NCBI GenBank assembly: GCA_048527645.1
Contig: DBGFNI010000144.1
Coordinates: 1-8,525, forward strand
Source of the DNA: HGM12669 sp048527645
GTDB lineage: Bacteria > Bacillota > Clostridia > Oscillospirales > CAG-272
Length of the DNA stretch: 8,525 nucleotides
Reading direction: 5' to 3'
Under the pieces are notes generated by a model. That model ran no database searches. It was not told the DNA's origin and was given only the letters and a program-made list of their open reading frames with translations. Made by a program: the position numbers and the translations under genes. Of this stretch, positions 1 to 5,686 are shown one piece after another (the first letter of the stretch is position 1; the number at the start of each line of letters is the position of its first letter).

Positions 1-30
1 ATCCCGCGGGGACTCCGTTTTTTGTTTTTG
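1..30 (+). terminator. Possible tail of an upstream terminator, cut by the window edge
   Basis: A GC-rich stretch is followed directly by a run of six T (18-23) and another of five T (25-29), the usual right side of an intrinsic terminator. The only hairpin complete inside the window is weak (GCGG at 6-9 with CCGT at 15-18, including one G-T pair), so the main left arm, if it exists, lies before base 1. This would end the gene to the left and set mnmA apart as its own transcription unit. Low certainty. Confidence 0.3.
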
Positions 31-54
31 TTATTTGGTGCAATATCGAAAAAG

Positions 55-66
55 CGGTTGCAACCG
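55..66. promoter_or_regulatory. Operator-like palindrome over the mnmA -35 box
   Basis: CGGTTGCAACCG is a perfect 12-bp palindrome covering the whole -35 hexamer of the mnmA promoter. It runs straight into a second perfect palindrome, CCGATCGG (64-71), in the spacer. A dimeric regulator bound here would block RNA polymerase. I cannot match the site to a known regulator, and part of the symmetry comes for free because TTGCAA is itself palindromic. Confidence 0.35.
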
Positions 67-86
67 ATCGGCGGATCGTGTATAAT
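58..86 (+). promoter_or_regulatory. Sigma-A-type promoter of mnmA
   Basis: The -35 box TTGCAA (58-63, four of six consensus bases) and a perfect -10 box TATAAT (81-86) are separated by exactly 17 bp. Transcription would start near base 93, leaving a leader of about 48 nt before the mnmA start codon. The -35 box is the centre of a perfect 12-bp palindrome. No other equally good promoter is seen in front of mnmA. Confidence 0.8.
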
Positions 87-104
87 GGATGCAAAAGCAG
101 TCTG

Positions 105-118
105 CGGCGCCGGCGCCG
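105..118. repeat. GC-only 14-bp palindrome in the mnmA leader
   Basis: A perfect palindrome made only of G and C, built from two abutting GGCGCC units (106-111 and 112-117) with flanking C and G. It sits about 12 nt after the predicted transcription start and about 9 nt before the ribosome binding site. As RNA it could form a short tight stem or pair between transcripts; as DNA it could be a binding site. No function can be assigned. Confidence 0.4.
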
Positions 119-126
119 GACGAAAC

Positions 127-131
127 GGAGG
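127..131 (+). promoter_or_regulatory. Ribosome binding site that fixes the TTG start of mnmA
   Basis: GGAGG lies 9 nt before the TTG at 141, a normal spacing. The next candidate, ATG at 156, is 24 nt away, which is too far. An in-frame TGA at 135-137 rules out any earlier start. Confidence 0.75.
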
Positions 132-140
132 ATTTGAGAA

Positions 141-1202
141 TTGCACGGAAAGACAATGATCGCGATGAGCGGGGGCGTGGATTCAGCTGTGGCGGCATAT
201 CTGACGCTGCAAGAGGGCGGAGCATGCATGGGCGGCACCATGAAACTGCTCAATCACACGGTTGCGGAAAACAGCTGCGGCTCGCTTTCGGATATACAGA
301 GCGCGCGGATGATCGCCGAGCAACTGGGAATGGAATTTCGCGTATTTGATATGAGCGACAGCTTTCAGCAAGAAGTGATTGCGCAATTTGTACAGGCATA
401 TTGCAGCGGCAAAACGCCGAATCCCTGTATATTGTGCAATCGCAGCATGAAATTTGACCGACTGTATTCCTGCGCGAAAGATTGCGGATGTGAGCGCCTT
501 GCAACGGGACATTATGCGCGTGTGGTCTATGACGCTACGCGCGGAAAATACCGGCTGTTGTGTGCCCTGGATCAGACAAAGGATCAGAGCTATGTGCTGT
601 ATAACCTGACGCAAGAGCAACTGGCGCGCACACTCTTCCCGCTGGGGGAGCTCAACAAGGCGCAAGTGCGTGAAATTGCAAGGGAGCTGGGCTTTTGCAA
701 TGCAGAAAAGCCGGACAGTCAAGATATATGCTTTGTGCAAAGCGGTTGCTACGCGGATTTTATTGCGGAATATACCAAGCGGGAGTTCCCGCACGGAGAC
801 TTTGTGGATACCGACGGCAATGTCTTGGGGGAGCACCGCGGGATCATCCGTTACACGGTCGGGCAGCGAAAGGGATTGGGGCTCGCCCTGCCGCATCCGA
901 TGTATGTTGTTCGGATCGATCCAGACGCCAATCAGGTTGTATTGGGAAAAGAGGAGGAACTGTTTGCCCACGCGCTGACAGCGCACCGCATCAATCTGAT
1001 CGAAGATGACGACATGGCGCAGCCGCGCAGGCTGCTTGCCAAAGCACGTTACCGTCAGCCGGCGCAATGGGCGACGGTTGTGCAAACGGACGACGATACG
1101 CTGAAGATTGTATTTGATCAGCCCCAGCGGGCACTGACGCCCGGACAGTCGGTTGTGCTGTATGACGGGAAAGCAGTGATCGGCGGAGGAGAAATCGAAT
1201 AA
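141..1202 (+). CDS. mnmA: tRNA-specific 2-thiouridylase MnmA
   Basis: MnmA (TrmU) puts the sulfur on C2 of wobble uridine 34 in tRNA for Lys, Glu and Gln. It adenylates the base with ATP and then transfers persulfide sulfur supplied by a cysteine desulfurase; it acts in the cytoplasm. The 353-residue product has the usual family length. It shows the PP-loop SGGVDS (residues 10-15), the TPNPCILCN segment with catalytic Cys99, KDQSYVL (147-153), the partner cysteine Cys197 in DSQDICF, and YTVGQRKGLG (238-247), followed by the C-terminal beta-barrel part. Residue 96 is an extra Cys, giving CxxC plus a distant C; Escherichia coli has Asp at that place, from memory. The gene starts at TTG, chosen because GGAGG at 127-131 is well spaced and an in-frame stop lies just upstream. 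It has its own promoter and appears to be transcribed alone. No desulfurase gene is visible in the window. Confidence 0.97.
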   Translation: MHGKTMIAMSGGVDSAVAAYLTLQEGGACMGGTMKLLNHTVAENSCGSLSDIQSARMIAEQLGMEFRVFDMSDSFQQEVIAQFVQAYCSGKTPNPCILCNRSMKFDRLYSCAKDCGCERLATGHYARVVYDATRGKYRLLCALDQTKDQSYVLYNLTQEQLARTLFPLGELNKAQVREIARELGFCNAEKPDSQDICFVQSGCYADFIAEYTKREFPHGDFVDTDGNVLGEHRGIIRYTVGQRKGLGLALPHPMYVVRIDPDANQVVLGKEEELFAHALTAHRINLIEDDDMAQPRRLLAKARYRQPAQWATVVQTDDDTLKIVFDQPQRALTPGQSVVLYDGKAVIGGGEIE

Positions 1203-1326
1203 CCGCCCTTACATCTGAAAATCGGCTATTTTCTATTCCGACGGAAGATAGCGCGGCCTTTTGCGTAAGACTGTTCTTTTTGCGCGGAAAACACGCTTCC
1301 GCTTTTCATCCCAAAAAGATAAATAC
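1203..1326. other. Intergenic spacer after mnmA, no gene seen
   Basis: About 125 bp between the mnmA stop and the strong shared terminator. Reading frames here are shadows with no ribosome binding site. Two weak hairpins can be drawn. One pairs CTATTCCG with CGGAAGATAG, with a bulge, near 1230-1251. The other has a 6-bp GCGGAA/TTCCGC stem (1284-1289 with 1297-1302) followed by four T, and might be a weak early terminator for mnmA. Confidence 0.5.
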
Positions 1327-1361
1327 AAAAAAAGACGAACCGTTTTTCGGTTCGTCTTTTT
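1327..1361. terminator. Bidirectional terminator between mnmA and the ABC transporter gene
   Basis: A perfect 9-bp stem GACGAACCG/CGGTTCGTC (1334-1342 and 1348-1356) encloses a T5 loop. It is preceded by seven A (1327-1333) and followed by five T (1357-1361). On the plus strand this ends mnmA transcripts. On the minus strand the A run becomes a U tract and ends the ABC transporter transcript about 40 nt after its stop codon. The A and T flanks can also pair and lengthen the stem to 14 bp. Confidence 0.92.
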
Positions 1362-1398
1362 GTATGCTTCGGGGTTGGAAAACAATATCTGTGAAGGC

Positions 1399-4300
1399 TC
1401 ATTCGGAGCGCAAGGCTTCGACCGGGTCCTTCTTTGCTGCGATAGAAGAGGGAATGAGGCCGGCAATCAGGGTCAGCAGCATACTGATCACCACCAAGAT
1501 GATCGCGCCTGCCACGGGCAGCTGTGCCCGCAGAATTGAAATATTGGTGAAGTGGTGCAAAACTGCATTGATGGGTATCAACAGCAGAAGCGTGATTCCG
1601 ATGCCGAATGCGCCGGAGACAAAGCCGACGATCAGCGTTTCGGCATTAAACACGCGGGAGACATCTTTTTTGGATGCGCCGATTGCGCGGAGAATACCGA
1701 TTTCCTTTGTACGCTCCAATACGGAGATGTAGGTGATGATGCCGATCATGATCGAGGAAACAATCAGGGAGATCGCGACAAAGGCCATCAGAACATAAGA
1801 GATGGCATTGATGATCGTGGAAATGGAGGACATGAGCAGCGCCATATAGTCGGTATAGGATATCTGCTTGCTGTCGTCTGATTCGTTTTTCTGATTGTAT
1901 GCTTCAATCAGATTGGCAATACTGTCTTTGTCCTCGAAGGTTGCCACATAAAAACTGATGGTTGCGGGCGAGGCGGGATCCACATAGCCGAGCAGCTTTT
2001 TGTTGTCCTCAAAGGTGGATTCGGAGAAGGTGGACGGAATGTATGTATCGAAGAACGCGGCATACTGCGCTTCGGTATATTGCGCTGCCTGCATTTGCGC
2101 CAGCAGCGTTTGTGCATCGACGCCTTCCAACTGTGCCGTGACTTGCTGTGCATACTGCTCGGTAATCACCTGCGACAGAATGGCGCTCAGTGCTGACTCT
2201 TTCAGTTCCTCGCTCATTTGCGAAAGCGTCATTTTTGCCGTTTCTTCATCCACGTCCATCTGCGCGGCAATGCCGGAAACAAGCATACTTTCAAGCGCTT
2301 CTGCCGGTGTATTCGCGCGGTATTGCGCGACGGCGTCGGTCAGATATTCCTCGCTTGGCGTGCAGAGAATCGTCCGATACAAAGCAGCCTGTTCCTCCTC
2401 GGGGAGTGCTGAGAAATAAGCCTTGAATTTTTCTGCTTTTTCCGCTTCTGTCAGAGAGTCGTATTCGCCGGTATCAAACTGCATGCCGGTGAGAACATCG
2501 GTGTCGGGATGATCCAACTGCTCACGCAGCAGCGCATTTTGGTTTGTGCGGGCGATGATTTCATCCGTCAGCGCTGAGGTGTAGCCGATGGAGCCTTGAA
2601 TCATGTTTGCAACGGCATCTTCGTTTGGCCGGAAAATGCCGACGACCTTAAGCGGAATGGCGATTTCGTCATTCTGATACAGATAGGACAGGCCGGTCTG
2701 TGTCTGTGACAGATCCTTGTATGTGCCGTCGCTTTGCTTCTGATACAAATCGGCGGAAAGGATGAGCTTGAAGGTCTTGTCGCCGATTTGGTCATATGAC
2801 CACTTACGTTGCTCGGAGGTGTCGATCTGATTGCCTGCCTGTGCGCTGCGGTAGGCCTTGACAATCTCGTCGCCGTTCCGCAGCCCCAGGGTATACAGTG
2901 CAAGATCACTGATCTCATTATTTTCATTGACGAAGAGGACTACCTCGTTATAGGCGGTCGGCCAATGCCCCCACACCTGATCGTATTGCTCCCGCAGGAT
3001 GTCGTTGACCAGCTGATCGTTTTCACCAGGCAGCAGCTCCTCCCAGATTTCCATATTCTGATTCATGGAAGACAAGGAACTCATTGTGCTGTTCTGACTG
3101 ACGGCTTCCATGCCGCTTCCGCCGTACAGCTCATTCATCAACACGTTGATGTCGCTGCGTATTACATTGCCGTCCTGATCCTCGGTAAAAATGTTTTTCT
3201 GGAAATCGTATGTATAGGAAATCGCCGTTGCATACTGACGGAAGGTCTCGTCATTCTCCTCCAGATATTTCTTGAAGGCCACCAGATCGTTTTTCTGTGC
3301 GTCAACGGAATTGAAGGAGTTGGCAAGATCGGCGATGATTTGGTTTTCATACACAGCGTCCAGCGCGTGATCCGCATTCAAGCTATTATGGCCGGTATCC
3401 ATCAGGGTCGTGATCAGACTGGAAAGGTCAAGCTCTTCTGCACGCAATGTGATCGGATAAGAGGAGAGCGTGTCTTCCTGCACACGGTCAATATACGCCT
3501 GCACACCGGTGGATACGGAGAGAATCAACGCAATGCCGATGATGCCGATGGAGCCGGCAAAGGAAGTGAGCAGGGTACGGCCCTTTTTGGTCATGAGGTT
3601 GTTGAGAGAAAGGGAGAGCGCGGTGGTAAAGCGCATGGATTTTTTGCCCGATTTTGCGATTCTCGTTTTATTCGCTTTTTTCGGTGCGGCTGCCGGCTCT
3701 TGTGCCGGGTCGGTCGCGGGCAGGTCGTACGGCGCGGTATCGTCGATGATCTGACCATCGAGCAGACGGACAATGCGGGACGCATAGCGGTCGGCAAGCT
3801 CGGGGTTGTGCGTAACCATGATGATCAGGCGATCCTTGGAGATCTCCTTGAGGATTTCCATGACCTGCACGCTGGTTTCGGAATCCAGTGCACCAGTCGG
3901 CTCATCGGCGAGCAAAATGTCAGGATCGTTGACCAACGCGCGGGCAATTGCAACGCGCTGCATCTGACCGCCGGACATCTGACTGGGGCGCTTGTTGATC
4001 TGATCGGCAAGACCCACCCGTTCCAGTGCGTCAATCGCGCGCTGGCGGCGTTCTTTTTTTGAAACGCCGGAGAGCGTGAGCGCAAGCTCAACATTGGCAA
4101 GCACGCTCTGATGCGGAATGAGATTATAGCTCTGAAAGACAAATCCGATGGAATGGTTGCGGTAGACATCCCAATCCCCGTCCTTGTATTCCTTAGTCGA
4201 TCTGCCGTTGATCACCAGATCGCCGCTGGTATACTGATCCAGACCGCCGATGATATTCAGAAGCGTTGTCTTGCCGCAGCCGGACTGACCGAGAATGCAG

Positions 4301-4401
4301 ACAAACTCACTTTTTCGGAAGGTCAGACTGACGTCACGCAGCGCCGAGACCTTGGTATCACCCGCTTCATACACCTTGGTAATGTGTTTTAACTGAAGCA
4401 T
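1399..4401 (-). CDS. MacB-like ABC transporter, fused ATPase and FtsX-type permease
   Basis: A one-chain half transporter of 1000 residues. The N-terminal ATPase (about 1-225) is complete: Walker A GQSGCGKT (38-45), Q-loop Gln90, signature MSGGQMQ (142-148), Walker B ILLADEPT with Glu167, D-loop and switch His198. A charged linker leads to a first membrane segment (about 278-302), then some 550 extracellular residues (about 305-855), then three membrane segments (about 858-890, 920-945, 962-985). The FtsX hallmark ERTKEIGILRAIGAS (896-910) follows the second. This layout is that of MacB/FtsX mechanotransmission transporters, which act as dimers on substrates outside the membrane rather than carrying them through it. 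Its extracellular part is much larger than that of MacB, and no TolC or MacA partner gene is present. An ATG 20 codons upstream is possible but lacks support. The gene ends at a bidirectional terminator. Export or resistance roles (peptide, antibiotic) are guesses. Confidence 0.93.
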   Translation of the reverse strand: MLQLKHITKVYEAGDTKVSALRDVSLTFRKSEFVCILGQSGCGKTTLLNIIGGLDQYTSGDLVINGRSTKEYKDGDWDVYRNHSIGFVFQSYNLIPHQSVLANVELALTLSGVSKKERRQRAIDALERVGLADQINKRPSQMSGGQMQRVAIARALVNDPDILLADEPTGALDSETSVQVMEILKEISKDRLIIMVTHNPELADRYASRIVRLLDGQIIDDTAPYDLPATDPAQEPAAAPKKANKTRIAKSGKKSMRFTTALSLSLNNLMTKKGRTLLTSFAGSIGIIGIALILSVSTGVQAYIDRVQEDTLSSYPITLRAEELDLSSLITTLMDTGHNSLNADHALDAVYENQIIADLANSFNSVDAQKNDLVAFKKYLEENDETFRQYATAISYTYDFQKNIFTEDQDGNVIRSDINVLMNELYGGSGMEAVSQNSTMSSLSSMNQNMEIWEELLPGENDQLVNDILREQYDQVWGHWPTAYNEVVLFVNENNEISDLALYTLGLRNGDEIVKAYRSAQAGNQIDTSEQRKWSYDQIGDKTFKLILSADLYQKQSDGTYKDLSQTQTGLSYLYQNDEIAIPLKVVGIFRPNEDAVANMIQGSIGYTSALTDEIIARTNQNALLREQLDHPDTDVLTGMQFDTGEYDSLTEAEKAEKFKAYFSALPEEEQAALYRTILCTPSEEYLTDAVAQYRANTPAEALESMLVSGIAAQMDVDEETAKMTLSQMSEELKESALSAILSQVITEQYAQQVTAQLEGVDAQTLLAQMQAAQYTEAQYAAFFDTYIPSTFSESTFEDNKKLLGYVDPASPATISFYVATFEDKDSIANLIEAYNQKNESDDSKQISYTDYMALLMSSISTIINAISYVLMAFVAISLIVSSIMIGIITYISVLERTKEIGILRAIGASKKDVSRVFNAETLIVGFVSGAFGIGITLLLLIPINAVLHHFTNISILRAQLPVAGAIILVVISMLLTLIAGLIPSSIAAKKDPVEALRSE

Positions 4402-4407
4402 CTTCTT

Positions 4408-4413
4408 CTCCTT
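4408..4413 (-). promoter_or_regulatory. Ribosome binding site that fixes the ABC transporter start
   Basis: On the minus strand AAGGAG sits 6 nt before the ATG whose first base is 4401. The protein then begins MLQLKHITKVYEAG, the usual opening of an ABC ATPase. The longer reading starting at 4461 would add 20 residues that translate this leader and its ribosome binding site. Confidence 0.85.
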
Positions 4414-4426
4414 TTCATTTTCGCAT

Positions 4427-4457
4427 GTTCCGGAACGGTTACTGTATTGTAAAACAG
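4427..4457. promoter_or_regulatory. Two dyads in the gap before the ABC transporter gene
   Basis: The 86-bp gap holds a perfect 10-bp palindrome GTTCCGGAAC (4427-4436) and a near-perfect 16-bp dyad CTGTATTGTAAAACAG (4442-4457, seven of eight pairs matching). The second one covers a possible minus-strand -10 box TACAAT (4446-4451). The best -35-like hexamer, TTAACA, is 20 bp away, which is too long for a convincing promoter. These may be regulator sites for the transporter gene, but the case is weak. Confidence 0.3.
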
Positions 4458-4487
4458 GCATATCAACTATATGTTAATTGGAAATAT

Positions 4488-5630
4488 TCAATATTGTGTG
4501 GCAATTGTATGGATTTCTTTTATTTTGTGTGATTCATTTATGAATCGGATGGTGATTTCGTCCGTGGAAAAACGGTAGAAGGTGACGGTCATGGTACTTC
4601 CGTCTCCGCCGTGTCCCGGCGAATCAGATCCGACCACCAGCGGACAAATCTGCCCCTTGCAGTCCAATTCGCCGCCAATGGGCGAAAATTGTGCATGATG
4701 GAGGTGACCGCTGATAAACAGTTGCGGCGCAAAAGATGCTTTCAGCATACTTAGCCATCGCGTGTATCGCTCCACCTCGATATCAAAAGGCGGATACTTT
4801 GTGTAAGGGAAGGGCGTGTGAGAAATTACAAGGTTGAGCATATTTTGGCGAGGCGGAAAATCCGCAGCTGTCAAAAGATTTTTCAAAAAAGACTCTTCCT
4901 TTTCCCGGTAGGGTGCAAAGCATATGGTGCCGCTGTATTCGTCATTGGTGTCGGGCTTATCTTCTCCGCAGTCCAGGATCAGAAAGCACAGATCGCCCGC
5001 GCATGCATAATAATAACCGCGATCTGCGTCCAGAGGAGTATAGCGGTCAAACAGCTCTGCCGCCGCGCCGCGACAGTCGTGATTGCCGCGCGCGTAGAGC
5101 ACGGGAATGCGCCCGCCTGCAAGTGCTGAGGCAATCCGATACATATGCGCATATTCTTCCGTTGTCTGCATGTGATCCTGCAAATCGCCCGTCAGCAACA
5201 GCAGATCGAATGCCTCTGCTTCTCCCGCCTTCACAGCGACCTCGTCACTACCGTGAGAATCGGTGATCTGACAGGCGCGCACGGTGCTGCCGGGGGCGAT
5301 CGGGAAAAACGGATAAGTAACGGAAACCGTGTCTTTCGTATCCGCGTGATACGGCTCGCGATTTTCAATTCTGCGAAAATACAGCGTGTAAGTGCCTGCT
5401 TGGTCGAGCGCTTGCTGCGGGACGGTCATGCGGTGTACTGGTATGGATGAACGCAGCACGCCGCACGCATCATCGTAATATGTCTTATCACCGATTTGTA
5501 CCCACATCAGAACCGACTTGACGGTCCAAACCATGATCCGATACTGATTTTCATATAAAAAAACAATCGGGTGGAAGCGCAGCGCCGCATCGGGCAGGGG
5601 AAGACGGAAAGTTGTGTTTTGTGGGATCAT
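4488..5630 (-). CDS. Metallophosphoesterase (calcineurin-like) with an N-terminal beta domain
   Basis: A 380-residue hydrolase with the full two-metal set of the calcineurin-like family: DSH (124-126), GD (148-149), GNHD (182-185), His271 in SHTPFP, and GHLH (308-311). It should cleave phosphate mono- or diesters using metals such as Mn or Fe. The first 110 residues are a separate part rich in beta strands (VWTVKSVLMWVQIGDKTYYDD, then TYTLYFRRIE), resembling the Ig/fibronectin-like domain in front of purple-acid-phosphatase-type enzymes. There is no signal peptide or membrane segment, so it is probably cytoplasmic; the substrate cannot be told. Start ATG with AAGGTG (5636-5641) 5 nt before it. 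The gene lies 56 bp after pckG, with a hairpin filling most of that gap, and 86 bp before the ABC transporter gene in the same direction. No terminator of its own is seen, so it may be cotranscribed with the transporter. Confidence 0.9.
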   Translation of the reverse strand: MIPQNTTFRLPLPDAALRFHPIVFLYENQYRIMVWTVKSVLMWVQIGDKTYYDDACGVLRSSIPVHRMTVPQQALDQAGTYTLYFRRIENREPYHADTKDTVSVTYPFFPIAPGSTVRACQITDSHGSDEVAVKAGEAEAFDLLLLTGDLQDHMQTTEEYAHMYRIASALAGGRIPVLYARGNHDCRGAAAELFDRYTPLDADRGYYYACAGDLCFLILDCGEDKPDTNDEYSGTICFAPYREKEESFLKNLLTAADFPPRQNMLNLVISHTPFPYTKYPPFDIEVERYTRWLSMLKASFAPQLFISGHLHHAQFSPIGGELDCKGQICPLVVGSDSPGHGGDGSTMTVTFYRFSTDEITIRFINESHKIKEIHTIATQY

Positions 5631-5643
5631 AATGTCACCTTAA

Positions 5644-5681
5644 CGGAAAAATGGGCGGAAAGCCATCCGCCCATCGTTCCG
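5644..5681 (-). terminator. Terminator after pckG, or leaky attenuator before the phosphoesterase
   Basis: A perfect 9-bp stem ATGGGCGGA/TCCGCCCAT (5651-5659 and 5666-5674) has a 6-nt loop. It is extended by CGGAA/TTCCG (5644-5648 and 5677-5681) across a 2x2 internal loop. On the minus strand the inner stem is followed by five U and then CCG. It begins about 5 nt after the pckG stop codon and ends 2 nt before the ribosome binding site of the next gene. The short U tract suggests incomplete termination. Confidence 0.75.
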
Positions 5682-5686
5682 GAATA

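Noticed and set aside
89..349. An 86-codon frame starting at an ATG just after the -10 box of mnmA
   Set aside because: The ATG would be at or before the predicted transcript start, has no ribosome binding site, and the frame overlaps mnmA out of phase.
183..1085. A 300-codon open frame on the minus strand opposite mnmA
   Set aside because: mnmA on the plus strand is complete and conserved; the antisense frame has no recognisable motifs, no promoter and no ribosome binding site.
1233..1732. Small frames on both strands spanning the mnmA to transporter spacer
   Set aside because: They run through the terminator hairpin or into the transporter gene and have no ribosome binding site; their Lys- and Arg-rich sequence reflects the A- and T-rich spacer.
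2809..4062. A 417-codon plus-strand frame inside the ABC transporter gene
   Set aside because: It runs antisense to the conserved ATPase and the extracellular domain, and its protein shows no family features.
4442..4457. CTGT-N8-ACAG as a LexA (SOS) box
   Set aside because: That pattern is the gammaproteobacterial LexA site. Firmicutes LexA uses a GAAC-N4-GTTC type site, which is not present here, so the match is more likely chance or another regulator.
4402..4461. A 20-residue N-terminal extension of the ABC transporter
   Set aside because: The extra residues translate the leader and the AAGGAG ribosome binding site; the start at 4401 fits the family and the spacing.
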